Below, piece after piece: positions 1 through 11,219 of a DNA stretch of 64,000 bases. Origin of the DNA: Camellia lanceoleosa (lineage: Eukaryota > Streptophyta > Magnoliopsida > Ericales > Theaceae); contig CM045770.1 in the NCBI GenBank assembly GCA_025200525.1, positions 134,878,200 to 134,942,199 on the forward strand, written 5' to 3'. A program made the translations under genes and the position numbers. Within the stretch, counting starts at the first letter, position 1. Every line of letters begins with the position of its first letter. The notes below the pieces were generated by a model. It was not told where the DNA came from, did not search any database, and worked only from the letters and a program-made list of their open reading frames with translations.

Positions 1-78
1 AAAACTAAAAACATTTTATATATTAAACATATCGATTATACATTAAAAGCTTAATAACTATCAAAAAATATCTGTTAA

Positions 79-843
79 TGTTGGCTTTTTGGCTTTTCAA
101 AGGGTAAATTTGTAAATGCGAGCGTGCCAGCAAGGATCAATCAGTCCTTACAGAAATTATAATTGCCAATCAATTATCAGGCGACTATGTTTTAGTTCTT
201 TCAGCCTCAATGAAGAGGACTTTTACTGGTGGCTCGACTTTTAGGAGAAATTAAGAGAAATGACAAGTAATATTAAAAGCAATTGAAGTATTTTATTAAC
301 ATAAACACTTACAATTGTCCAAACTCAGCCTTGAGGAAGTTTACAGCAACGATTTACTTGAATCTACTTGAAAACTACTCCTATGAATTGAAGTCTGGTC
401 ACGGTATTTAAAGAACAAGTATTTAAAGTACAGAAAGGTAAAGCGGAAAGGAAAAATCTGATAAAAGCTGGTTTATATGATCTCGAGTCCGGGGCCTTTT
501 CGGGAACTTCGCTATTTATACTTGTTAGGGATGACCTTGAACTGCACTTGAACCGTCAATCGCTTCCTCCATGATCGCTGATCACGTTACCTTAGAAATA
601 GTTCCACTTTGCCATCACTTGCAGTTGGACTTCCCTCCTGTTTCTGAATTTGAATGAAAGTAACCGTTGAAGCCACGTCACCTTGTACCTCATTCCTGAT
701 CTAATGCTACTCAGACCACTTGAGACCCAATAATTATTGCCACGTGTACGATTGAGATTTAAGATTAACATCATCTTCCAATAATACCCTCATTCTGCCA
801 CGTGTCGAATTGTAATTGGCTTTTACAAAATATGTAGCCAACA
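79..843 (-). repeat. Element 1, 3' LTR (left copy)
   Basis: 765 bp, partner of 14601-15372. The block 571-843 matches 15100-15372 with one difference in 273 bp. The block 120-570 differs from its partner in tight clusters of substitutions and small indels, separated by identical runs of up to about 95 bp. It contains the same TATA-like box as its partner (513-520 on this strand). Confidence 0.95.
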
Positions 844-855
844 TTACCCCCCGCA
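844..855 (-). other. Polypurine tract of element 1
   Basis: Directly inside the left LTR the minus strand reads GTGCGGGGGGTAA, the purine run expected next to the 3' LTR for plus-strand DNA priming. It fixes the element's orientation as minus. Confidence 0.8.
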
Positions 856-1028
856 CTAATATACCCAATACTTGGAAATATTAGTGAATCAAAAACTTTT
901 CCCTCGCTTTTTCAGAACGTGCATAGAATCCATTTTCAGGAAACACAACCGTCACCTATTTTGGTGATCATTTGCATTAATTCTTAACTTTGTTGGACGT
1001 TCCAATACCTTCAGTACTCGAACGGATT

Positions 1029-2509
1029 ATGACTCAATCACCTTCCCATTCTAACGATCGAGCATACGAAGAGCCTTTGAGTAATGCTGTTTCCCCTCGA
1101 AAGAATCCCCACACATTTATTAGCCACCTTTACCCGCCTTTCTATATTCAGGTCATGGAGGCTTTCGCAGATTATCAACCTTTGGACTACGAACACATTG
1201 CCCTCAATCCTTCGGTTTACGAACACGTTGATACAAGAAGTTCTTCCTCTAAACTCCCCTCACACTTTGAACAAACAACTTTCAAGCCTTTGCTTCAACA
1301 AATTGCAAATATGGAATTAGGAAATTCTTCTTCACAACCTTCTGCTTGGGATGAAGCTTCATCTTCTGGAGTGACAAACTGGTCTGCATCTGAGTCCTGG
1401 GACTTGAGGGAACGGATCAATCATCATTTTATTGAATTCACTGACCCCTTGGATTTCCCTTCCTACGCTCGAAGCTCGGTGGTTCATCCCTATGTGCCCA
1501 TCGACTTTCGACGTAGTTTAGAAGAGAATTTGCTTGTAGCTTGGTATACATCCTCCATGCCTACAGGAGCAATGCACCCTGCCCGGTGCTCGGAAGAAAC
1601 ACAAGGATATACCCCTTCATTCTTAGCCAAGAAAGCCTGATTTGTTCTTCGTGGCTTAACTATATTAATGCCTTTGTTCCTCCCATTCTGTGTCATCTCC
1701 CCAATCGAAGCGACCACTTCTTCTTCTCCATCTTCTGAAATGGAAGCATCCACACCTTCTTCACCCTTCGAAATAGAAGCATCCACACCTTCTCCATCCC
1801 CTAGATTAGAGGCATCCACATCTTCCTTTCCTTTTGAAGCAGAACCATCTACTCATTCTCCTCCTCCCACTCTTTCTTGGATAGAGAAGTTAAAGCTTGC
1901 TCTCCCAATGGACAAAACCTTCCCCCCTTACAAACCTCCATCATCTCCAACTCCATCTGAACGGAAAGAAGCCCAACTTCTGCTTGCAGCTTTTTCTCAC
2001 CTACCCTTTAATGTTCTTGAGGATGACATTCCTCTTAAGAACTTCCAATGGGCCTGTAATATTCTGACCAAGGGCCATATCCTTAATCCTATCGCCCATG
2101 AGAACTTCATCATTCTGGATCAACTTCCAAGATTCTCCATTGGCATCGAAATTCCAAAGTCACCACTCAGTCTTTGGATCAACTTTCATCTCTTCGAATT
2201 CATGCTCAATACGAAGCAGAAAACTTCATTGAAGACTTTGAAGACTTCAAGAATAAGGATTCTGCGTATTGGGATGATTTAGTTATAGATGAGTTGGAAC
2301 AAAAATCGAGAGAGGAGGCTTTCGAAGCGAAGGCTGAAGAGCTGTATTATGAAGTGAGAGCACATCAACTCATGCAGCCAACTTTGGAAGAGATGGAAGA
2401 CATAATAAAGAAAGAACAAATATTCATTGATCATTGTTGGACGAAATTTCATGATCTTGTAATTTATTCTATTCCTTACTTTTACGAACTTGAATTTGTA
2501 CCAAAATAA
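1029..2509 (+). pseudogene. First antisense gene remnant of element 1, unrecognised protein
   Basis: A plus-strand reading frame begins at an ATG at 1029 and runs to a TGA at 1638. The same frame reopens at once and runs to about 2180, where the coding signal moves to another frame and continues to 2509. With these two breaks ignored it would give roughly 490 residues. The middle has a Ser/Thr/Pro-rich stretch with a repeated E-A-S-T-P-S phrase (about 1738-1860, four imperfect copies). The end is acidic and Glu/Lys-rich, probably helical. I recognise no domain. It lies between the 3' LTR and the plant-mobile-domain remnant and is antisense to gag-pol, so it is probably a second extra gene carried by the element or the far part of the same cargo. 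An unseen intron instead of the TGA is possible. Confidence 0.5.
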
Positions 2510-3311
2510 GATTATTTAATGAAATTGTCTTGGCTCTAATGAAAAGCAAAGTCTTCTGTACTTGACATTGTTTGACTCTGTTTCCTCTTACTTTAAAAGC
2601 CAACTTATAACCTTAAATTAAATAATCTCATCCTTCGAATTTGGACTTACTTGTCTTTAATGAAACACTAAAAGAAACCAATACGTCTTTTTCCAACTTA
2701 TGGAGTAAAAATTGACAATTTGGTCAATATTATCTAAAATTAGTGCTTCGAACTTAACAACTTGTCATGGCTACTATAGTCAATCAATTTTTAATTAGCC
2801 ACTTCTTGTTTTGAAAAGTAGCTTGTACTGTCCTAATTCAATGGACAACCTTCCCTTGTAAAAACCAATGTTTGGTTAGAATTCTAAGCTTTGCTTTAAA
2901 GGTCATTACTTTCAATAATGTTCCTCAAACAGGTCTTTAAACCTTTTGAAGTAGACCAATACTCAAGCATCTTAGCTTCTCGAATCATGTAGCATACTTC
3001 GAAGCCAGATTCTGTATTTCGAAGCCGTTTTTATTTGATTTCGTGGAGCCAAAATTGGCTTCGAAGCCAAATATCTCTCTTCGAAGCTAACGTTAACATT
3101 CGGAATGTGTTCTTCCCTCCAAAACTATCAATATTGGAAGAGACTCCTCATATTCGTACTTTTCGTACATAAGGATTCACGCAATATATTTTTCAGACAC
3201 AAAACCCTTTTAAAACCCCTTTGCTTTGTACTCTGAAATCACTTACTCTTTTGAGACACACAAACCCTACCAATCTCTGGTTAAACCCCTCTTCCTTACT
3301 ACTCGCCATCA
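2510..3311 (+). promoter_or_regulatory. Spacer with a 20-bp phased TTCGAA array upstream of the antisense gene
   Basis: No reading frame of note. The palindrome TTCGAA occurs at 2998, 3018, 3060 and 3080, with near matches at 2978 (TCTCGA), 3040 (TTCGTG) and about 3100 (TCGGAA). Steps are 20, 20, 22, 20, 20 and about 20 bp, and most copies are followed by GCC. The array ends about 210 bp before the ATG at 3312, and a TATA-like AATATATT lies at 3183-3190. Position suggests a control region for the plus-strand gene; function is inferred, not shown. Confidence 0.55.
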
Positions 3312-4910
3312 ATGGATCCTTCCTCACTAAAAGTGCTTTCTGGCGATCGTGTCAGTCCTACCATGGCCTTGAAGCGATGTATTGATGAAGAAATCACCAA
3401 ACTTTCATCTGGTGAGCCAAGCCACATTGATGGACGTCTTTTCGTACCTCGTCATAGCAACAAACAGGAATACGTCCTTGGCCCTATTTTTAGGGAAGCT
3501 CCTGCTCAACTTGCGGCCCTATATCCTCGCTTGGAGGACCATTTCCTTCTTTACGAAGAAGGGCTTGATTGGGGCAACTGGAGAGTGAATCGTCCTCACC
3601 TTTGGCCGGTGACAATAAGGACCGAATGGGAAGAATGGTATGACAGAGTTGTTCTGCGAGAGAAGATGACCTCTGAGAACTCAGATTCTCGATGCCCTTC
3701 GTCTTTCCGGGTTCATTATTCACGAAGACCCTTTCTTGATACCCGCCTTATGTTTCGAATATGTCTTTTAATTTCTTCCAATTTGGTGCGGCATGATGGC
3801 CCCCATCGTTCTTGATATTTGCCATCTCTTAGGGCTTTCCCCCCATGGTTCTCCATTTACTCCCAATTACCCAGACCTTCCCATTTAGTTTTCTCTTCCT
3901 TCCTTTAACTCCTCTTTTTGTGACTTTGGTAAGTCTGAGAATAAAAGGAAGGTCTGTGAGGGACAGAGAGTATTTTCTTTTATTTTGTATTGGTTATGCA
4001 AATTCTCTTTTGCACCTCATCTCGAGGATTATGCCTGAGTTTGTTCCACTCAAAGGCGCTTGTCTTGAAAAACACATAGCTCTTGCTCCTTATCTTTTAG
4101 GTCATGTCTCTGAGTCTGTTCTCAATTTTATGAGAAACCTCTTGATGCTAACCAAGGAGGTCCCTTCGGTGCTTCAACTTTGGCTCTCGCTTATTTCAGC
4201 GACTTACACCCCAAATGTCAAATTTCTTGTTCAGATCCTATTACTTATGGGGAAAAGTATGCTAGGATTGCCTTTACCCTCTTCCTTTGCTTACTATTTT
4301 ACTTTCTTTTATCAACTCCCCATTTCTCCATCTGCCTCTTTCTTCTATCCTTTTGAAGCCAATAAAGGACCAACCTGGCTGCAAGCTTTCCTGGCCGATA
4401 AAGAATGCTCCACTTCTCCTCACAAAGACATGTGGGCTTCTATATTACTACCAAGGGAATTGTTCATTGGTAGTTTACACCCTCGAGCCTACAAATGCAT
4501 ATCTGAAGTGTACTGCCCTTCTCAATTTGCCAGACAATTTGGACTCACTCAAGGAATACCAGTTCCTCTTTGCAGTCTCTCGAATGTCCATCTTACTGCC
4601 AGAGATTTGAGAATATCCAAATCCAGGCTAGAGACGGCAATTCTCAAACTACTGAAAGAGTCGAATGAGTTCCAATTTGTCCCCTTTCTTCCATATGGCT
4701 CAGTCTTGAAAAGATTCCAAAACTGGTGGACTGTCAATATGGAAGTGCGCCTATCTGAGCATCCCCATGACTTGCTGGTAGGACTGGGAGTGCCTTCGAA
4801 GGCTAAACCAGCGACATCCAAGGACACTCCTCCTCTTCACGTGGCTGCCACGACTAATGCTACAACTTCATCCCCTCCAGCTAGAGTTACTAGAGCTGCT
4901 TCGAAGAAGG

Positions 4911-4990
4911 GTAAATATTTTTGGACTTCTCCTTTTCCCTTCTTTTGAATTTTTAGTTCCTTCCCTTTACACGTTTGTTCTTTGGTGCAG
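4911..4990 (+). other. Predicted intron 1 of the antisense gene (80 bp)
   Basis: GT at 4911 (AAGG|GTAAAT) and a pyrimidine-rich tail ending GGTGCAG at 4990. Removing these 80 bp joins the frame of 3845-4910 to that of 4993 onward through one GGA codon and skips the stop that otherwise closes the first frame at about 4948. Confidence 0.65.
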
Positions 4991-5589
4991 GACCCCCACA
5001 CGAGGAATCTCCCAAAAGAATTGAAACTTTAGCTGTTCTCAAAAAGAAACAACAACAACAAAAACAAAAAAGGAAACTAATCCTCCCTCCCGAGGAATCC
5101 GAATCCTTGAGAGAAGAAGAGGTTGAGCAAGAACCAGAAGTGTCTTTGCAGAGAGCAAAGAAACAAAAAGTAATTGCCTCCCTTCCTGATGCCTCCCTTT
5201 TTGATACAATTAAGCATCCTTCTTTCGAGACACCCACTATAGTAATGGAGAAAGCATTTACTTCTGAAAAACCTGAAACTCGAATTGAAGAGGGGGAGAT
5301 TGAAAAAGAACCAGTAATACCACTGCCAAGGAGGAAGAGAAAGAAGATGACTGTTTCTGCTGCTGACTTGGTGGAAGATCCGATTCATGAAACCGCTGCC
5401 AAGGCAGTAGAACAGGAACATTCCAAAGCAATAATCGTTTTTGAGAGGGCTGAGAAGAGACGGCAACAACAAATTTTAAGAGAAGAAGCTGCTGCTGTTG
5501 ATGCTTTGCAAAGGGAAGCAGCGAGAAAGCAACAAAATGCCGCACATTATTCCCTCCACCGCTCTCTTATCGAGATAAGCTTCAAACAA

Positions 5590-5673
5590 GTAATTTCTTT
5601 CACACTTCCTTTTTTCCTTTTATCAACTTTTATCTTGAATTCTAACCATCTTTTATATTCCTTCCTCTTACAG
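5590..5673 (+). other. Predicted intron 2 of the antisense gene (84 bp)
   Basis: GT at 5590 (CAAACAA|GTAATT) and TTCCTCTTACAG ending at 5673. Splicing joins a Pro-rich segment ending Y-R-D-K-L-Q-T to one beginning T-A-T-A-F-I-F-P in the frame used by the last exon (to 6101). The early part of exon 2 is in a different frame, so one frame change near 5530 is also needed. Confidence 0.55.
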
Positions 5674-6101
5674 CAACAGCTACTGCATTCATCTTTCCGG
5701 CTAGGCCTCCTCTGTCTTCAGTTGAAGTTGACCAGACACAGCATGGGAAAACCATCCAAACCATGCTCTCACTCTTCAAGCCTATATTCGGCACATTTTC
5801 TTTGAGTCCAAACATCCCTGCATCTCTTTTCCTTGGCTTAGAGCCATTTCTTCCTTTTTTGGCCTTCAATCCACCTCAGCCCATTCCTTCTTCGAGCCTT
5901 ACCCTTCCTTCTTCCAAGGATATTCCAGCTGTTACTCCAATCCTAATGGCAGTTGATTCTTCCACAGAGGGTGCTGGTAGTTCCCCAATTCATGGTTCAC
6001 TACCTATGCCTATTTCCAGCCCCTCTTCACTTGATTCATTGGTGGCTAAGACTATAGAAGCTGCCAAAGACGCTCCATCCATTTCTCCCATCCCCATCTG
6101 A

Positions 6102-6891
6102 CCCTCGTGTCTTTCACCACAAGATTTTCTATGCCCTTCATGTCTAGGGGCCAAGTAGACATCTTGAAGGAAGACTTGCTAGTCTTTTGATGTACCTACT
6201 ACATCTACAACATTCATTCTCAAGTTGAGCCATTAGTCTTGGTGACTCCTTATTGGAGATTTTGAGAATTCTTCCTCCAAAGAACAAACCTTCAGGCCTT
6301 CAATAGACATAGATACATGTCTAGAACTGCTAAATTCCTTTCGAGGATTCCTTTGAGGCTCTACAAAGGCCTACTATCGAAATGGGTTCCTTCGGTGTTG
6401 TAACATTCTTTGAGCGATCGGCTTGAATGTCTCAAGTCATCTATCTCAAGCAATGACCACCATCGATTTTTACCTCAACATTTGTCAATTTGCTAAGGTT
6501 GCGGATGAGAGCGACCGAATCGAGTTTTGTTTCTCAAGTGCATACCAAGGTATTAGAACTCAAGGAACAACATTCCTCTCGATTCCAAGTTTCGACTCCA
6601 GCTGTTAGAGAAGAAGGCCCAACGGAGGAGGAATTAATGCAATAAACCGAGCCTTGGGTCGAATCGACACCAAATTGCGATCACTAACCAAGAGTTGGTG
6701 ATTGTAAAAGGGACATGGCTACAATTTATAGAACTATTCCCATCATTTAGCAATAGGAAATCCGTTGTACAAAAACAATTAAGACATTGTAATGACTTCT
6801 GGGCCAATCTATGGCATAATGTATTTAATTCTTTATGAAAGAACAAGTTTTATCTATCCTTTGAGTAGTCTCGTGTTTTTGTATTCAATGT
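6102..6891. other. Non-coding spacer between antisense gene and pol
   Basis: 790 bp where the plus-strand antisense gene and the minus-strand pol converge. I see only short frames. It would hold the 3' ends of both transcripts, but I find no convincing polyadenylation signal pair. Confidence 0.5.
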
Positions 6892-7979
6892 TTATTCCAT
6901 TCCTTGTGTTTCCCAAATAGTTGGAAAATAAGGCTTCAAATATCTGCCATTAATCTTTTTGGGATGTACATAACCATTCAAATTTCTTAAATGGTATGCC
7001 CCAAAAGGCAAAACTCTATGAACTTGATATGGTCCTTCCCAATTAGGTGACCATTTGCCAAACTTATGGCTTTTAATCCCTATTGGGAGTATTGTTTTCC
7101 ATACCAAATCACCTTCATCAAAGCCAATATGTTTGACTTTCTTGTTATAATTCTTGGCTGCTTTCTTCTTTTGGAAAAGAATGCTATTTAACGCCAAAAT
7201 CCTCGCTTCATCTATGTCTTCCAATTCCAAGCACATGCTTTGATGATATTGCTCAGGTTTTAATTGATCTTGACATCTTACCCTCAGAGATTTAACATTA
7301 ATTTCCACAGGTAACACTGCATCATGCCCGTATACTAAGGCATAAGGGGTGACTCCTGTGCTCGATCTTGGGGAAGTTACGAAGCCCACAAACCATCCAA
7401 CAAAAGTTTATGCCAATCCCAAGGTTTATCTTCCACCATCTTTTGTATTCCTTTTTTCAAGGATTTATTAGATGATTCAGCTTGACCATTGGCCTGTGCA
7501 TAATAAGGAGTGGAATTAATAAGGCTAATCCCAAACTCTGCCACAAAGGATTTCACCATTTTCCCATCAAACACAGCCCATTATCAACTGTTATGGTTTG
7601 TGGGATGCCAAACCTATGGATCAAATCTTTAATGAACCCAATGACCTCTATCGATCTGACCTTATATGGCTTGGCTTTCACCCATTTAGTGAAGTAGTCA
7701 GTAGCCACTAGAATGAAACAATGATGTTTCGAAGAAGGTGGATGAATTTTACCTATCATGTCCATGGCCCATCCTCTGAATGGCCAAGGCTTCACTACTG
7801 CATGTAGGTCAGTTATGGGCACATGTCTTATTGTGCCATGTTTTTGGCATGCCTGGCAACCTTTTGCATATTCTATGCAATCTTTAAGAATAGTTGGCCA
7901 ATAATAGGAATGCCTTCGAAGCAACCACCTCATCTTTACACCAGGCTGATGAGCACCACAAATGCCTTCGTGAACCTCA
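6892..7979 (-). pseudogene. Integrase of element 1, frameshifted
   Basis: Integrase inserts the DNA copy into chromosomes. From the N-terminal side (high coordinates): a zinc-binding H-x3-5-H...C-x2-C segment (HEGICGAH... and CQAC), then the core with the first Asp in A-M-D-M-I-G, the second in T-V-D-N-G, and the Glu in G-Q-A-E-S-S-N. The C-terminal part has the G-D-L-V-W-K motif and ends at 6892. The three catalytic residues are present, but the frame changes near 7565 (just after the second Asp) and again near 7380. No chromodomain is seen, as expected for the Tat lineage. Confidence 0.85.
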
Positions 7980-8683
7980 GCCATAGCTGTTAATGCTTCT
8001 TTTGGGCCTAAACACTCCAATAATAAGCCATCTCCTCCCCTTTTGTATAAAGCATTATCATATACTATGTATTGCATAGACTGCAATTTGATTTTTCTGC
8101 TGGCTTTTGAAGATGGACCAGCCAAATACTGCATAATTGGATGCCTCCAATCTTGTTCTTGTGAGTCATTATGATTGACTTCCAAGATCACATTCCTTTT
8201 ATTCAAAGGTTGTATTAGTCTCTGATATGTTGTTTGGCTTATATCCCTTTGGGTATTATCCCTTCTCTTGAAGTTCGAAGCTTTTTGAGCCACATCATTA
8301 GCTCTACTATTCAAGAATCTTGGAACATAAGTTACATTTGCTATTTGAAACTGAGAAAGCAGATGTAATGCAACAACATAATATGGTAGGATGCTTATGC
8401 TTTGACACTTGAAAATCCCTTTTACTTGGTTAACAACCAATTGAGAGTCTCCAAATATGTCAACTGCATGTACTTGTAACCCAATAAGGATTTCTAGTCC
8501 TACTATTAAGGCTTCATATTCAGCCTGATTATTGGAACAGCTAGCTTCATCCACTCTAAAACCATGTGTGGTTTCTACCCCTTGTGGAGACTTAATCACA
8601 ATACCAATTCCAATTAATCCATTGGCTTTCGATCCATCGAACCACATTTGCCATGGTTCAACACTAGCCATACCAAGTTCCAT
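7980..8683 (-). pseudogene. Second RNase H-like domain and linker of element 1
   Basis: A complete RNase H fold signature follows the first RNase H: F-D-G-S, then N-N-Q-A-E-Y-E-A-L, then G-D-S-Q-L-V, then a final A-N-D-V-A region, in one open frame continuous with the integrase N-terminus. A second RNase H between the RT-linked one and integrase is diagnostic of Tat-lineage elements. The acidic residues needed for catalysis are in place. This is one of the longest undamaged stretches of the element. Confidence 0.85.
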
Positions 8684-9184
8684 TACCTCTTGGTTCTCTG
8701 TTTGAGATGGATGATCTGCTAGAAAATTGGCTAATACTTGCCCTTTTACTGCCCTTTGAGGGACATATTCTAAATGAAATTCTGATAAGGCTAATATCCA
8801 TTTGCCAATTCTTCCTCAACATAGGTCTAGATAACATGTATTTAACCAAATGTGGTTGCAATTACCAAGACAGATTGTAGGTAAAAGATAATATCTTAAT
8901 TTCATTGCGACAAAATACAAAGCAAGACACTTTTTCAACAATTGAATATTTACATTCACAAGAATTTAAAACCTACTAAGGTAATAAACAGCTTGTTCCT
9001 TGCCTTCTTCATTGTCTTGGGCCAAGAAAGCTCCCAATGAATCTTCTGCCGCTATGTATAACTTCAAGGGCTTATTTCGTTTTGGTGGCATCAAGATTTG
9101 GAGGATTGGCCAAGTAGGCTTTGATACCTTCGAAAGCGCTTTGATGCTCTCTTGTCCACACAAATTCCTCTTCATCTTTCAAAT
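8684..9184 (-). pseudogene. RT-linked RNase H of element 1
   Basis: Segments L-K-L-Y-I-A-A-E-D-S-L-G and E-Q-A-V-Y-Y-L-S-R-F match the first RNase H that follows RT; P-H-L-V-K-Y-M-L-S-R-P lies near 8860. It degrades the RNA strand during reverse transcription. Frames change near 9185, near 9100 and near 8700, and about 100 bp around 8880-8960 has lost recognisable coding. Confidence 0.75.
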
Positions 9185-10084
9185 TTAACAAGGAAGAAAA
9201 TACTTTAGTTTTCCTGCAGTGTTAGAAATAAACCTTCGAAGAAAGTTAACCTGCCCAAGGAACCTTTGTAATTCTTTCTTACTTGATGGAGGCCTAGCTT
9301 CAATGATGGCTTTGGCTTTATTCTGATCAATCTGTATTCCTTTCTTATGCACCACATAACCCAGGAAATTTCCAGATGACACACCAAAAGCACATTTAAG
9401 AGGGTTGAGTTTCAACTTGAACTTCCTCATTCTTTCAAAAGCTGCTTCTAAATGAAGCAAGTGCTTCTCCATGGACTGGGATTTTACCACGATATCATCA
9501 ATATAACATTCTAGATACCCTCCAATAAGGTCATGAAAGATGGTGTTCATAGCCCTCTGATAGGTAGCTCCAGCATTCTTCAGACCAAATGGCATCTTAA
9601 CCCATTCGAAGGTGCCAATATTCCCAGGGCATCTGAATGCTGTCTTGTGGATGTCTTCCTCTGCAATGCATATTTGATTATAACCAGAGTGGCCATCCAT
9701 CATTGACAAAACTTGGTGCCCTGCTGAACTGTCTACCAACAGATCCACTATAGGCATAGGGTATTCATCTTTAGGGGTTGCTAAATTTAAGTTCCTGAAA
9801 TCGATGCATACCCTCATTTTGCCATTTTTCTTAACTACAGGCACAATATTAGATAGCCATTCAACATATCTGGCCGTCCTAATAAAGTCTGCCTTGAGTA
9901 GTCTAAGAATCTCTTCCTTGACCTTCTGAATTACATCTGGACTCATCCTCCTAGGCTTCTGTTTGTATGGCTTGAAATTAGGCTTCAAAGGGAGCCTATG
10001 TTCCACCAATGATCTATCCAATCCTGGTAGCTCATTGTAAGACCACGCAAAACAATCTTTGTACTTCTTTAAAACAACCAACAA
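9185..10084 (-). pseudogene. Reverse transcriptase of element 1, RT core open for about 300 codons
   Basis: A continuous frame holds the RT landmarks in order: W-L-S-N-I-V-P-V-V-K-K, then R-V-C-I-D-F-R-N-L-N, P-M-P-I-V-D, D-G-H-S-G-Y-N-Q, M-P-F-G-L-K-N-A-G, and the catalytic Y-I-D-D about residue 190, then the F-L-G-Y-V-V-H-K-K-G-I motif. It copies element RNA into DNA in virus-like particles. The frame starts in mid-polyprotein, so no true initiator is expected here. It ends by frameshift at 9185, where the RNase H begins in another frame. Confidence 0.92.
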
Positions 10085-10536
10085 CCGGGTCTCGCCCGTC
10101 GAACATTCAAGCAGTACTTATGTAAGTGGGCTTTGCCGCACGTAACCTTCCCTAAATTCACTTCTTCTAAGGGGTCCTGCGTCGAGAATTCATTGAAGCT
10201 TTCTCTTTGGTTTCTTCAACCTTGAAGCAATCTTTTCACCTTGTTTTTGCCTCTATGTTCTCTATTTCGACATCTCTACCTTCTTCCTCATAGACAAAAT
10301 CATCCATAAGGCGTCTTCTTCTTGTATTTCTGGACTCTTGTTTCAATGTCCAATGCACAATACTTCCCAAAGGTCAAACTCCCGACTGTTGTTGTTCTTG
10401 TTCTGACCAATTGTCATGGCTTCTCTTGTTTCGCACCTTACGGACTATTGCATTTACATCCAATGATGAGAATTTAATCAAAGCCAATGAATTGGCTTCT
10501 CGTTCTTCACTTCTTTGCCTATAACCAGCATCGTTG
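10085..10536 (-). pseudogene. Protease-RT linker of element 1, decayed
   Basis: Remnant of the segment joining protease to RT: D-P-L-E-E-V-N-L-G near 10165 matches the equivalent D-P-L-E-E-F-N segment of element 6 at about 60530. Surrounding frames are closed. Confidence 0.5.
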
Positions 10537-11219
10537 TCATCTTTCACGGAACTTCTTCATCAAGACTTTCTGGACTAAGTGCTTTAGATGTGTAACTTCC
10601 TCATCACCCACTTCGGCCGAGCCATCTTTTCTCAATATACTGAGTGGAGTTACCCCTTCAATATATAGTTTGGCCTCTGCAAAATCCGCACAGGCTATGA
10701 AAGGTTGAGGATCTGCATCAATCTCCTCTGTCTCTCCATTACCCAGAGCCATCATGATCTTCTGATGCAAAGAGGAAGGTACACACTTGTTGGTGTGAAT
10801 CCAGTCCCTTCCAAGTAAGGCATTATACTTAGCATTGCTATCGATCACGAAGAATCTTTGTCATACAATCCCTGGTTCCCACACTCAAATTAATAGGCAG
10901 AATACCTTGGGCCATCTGCTTATCTCCAGCAAAACCAGCAATGGTTGTACTGGTTGGGATCAACCTTGGATTCTTCTTCCCTAATTTCTTCAAAGAAGAT
11001 TTCGGCAATAAATTAACCGCCGCCCCATTGTCTACTAGGACTCGGTTTAATCAGATACCATCAAAGAATGCCTTAGTGTACAAAGGCTTGACATGTTGGG
11101 TCATGGAATTCGAGGGGTATTCAAAAGGATATGAGAGGTTGATGCTCACCTCCTCCTCACTTTCGCACTCAACTTCCATAGGACTAGCCATTTCCGAAGC
11201 ATCCTGAACCATGCTCACT
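10537..11219 (-). pseudogene. Aspartic protease of element 1
   Basis: The active-site triad D-N-G reads at 11032-11024 on the minus strand within L-V-D-N-G-A-A-V-N-L-L-P, and the later Y-N-A-L-L-G-R-D-W-I-H motif lies near 10815. It would cut the gag-pol polyprotein. The catalytic Asp and Gly are present, but the frame changes between the two motifs near 10850. Confidence 0.8.

Larger units (their letters stand above)
3312..6101 (+). pseudogene. Antisense plant-mobile-domain gene of element 1, spliced and frameshifted
   Basis: The start ATG at 3312 (context CATCAATGG) opens a 500-bp frame. The plant mobile domain follows in pieces across frames: the I-L-D-A-L-R-L-S segment near 3685, the P-I-V-L-D-I-C-H-L-L-G-L segment near 3800, and the A-L-A-P segment near 4080. 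Frame changes near 3670, 3850 and 4020 and one TAA near 3765 break it. The C-terminal part is charged (poly-K/Q/E), then Pro/Ser-rich. Two intron-like gaps fit the coding phase (separate entries). Extra antisense genes with plant mobile domains between pol and the 3' LTR are known from Tat-lineage retrotransposons; the domain is also found in host proteins, and its role in the element is not settled. I am confident of the family and unsure of the exact frames between breaks. Confidence 0.7.

Noticed and set aside
592..774. 60-codon frame repeated at 15121-15303
   Set aside because: It is present twice only because it lies in the near-identical U3 part of the two LTRs.
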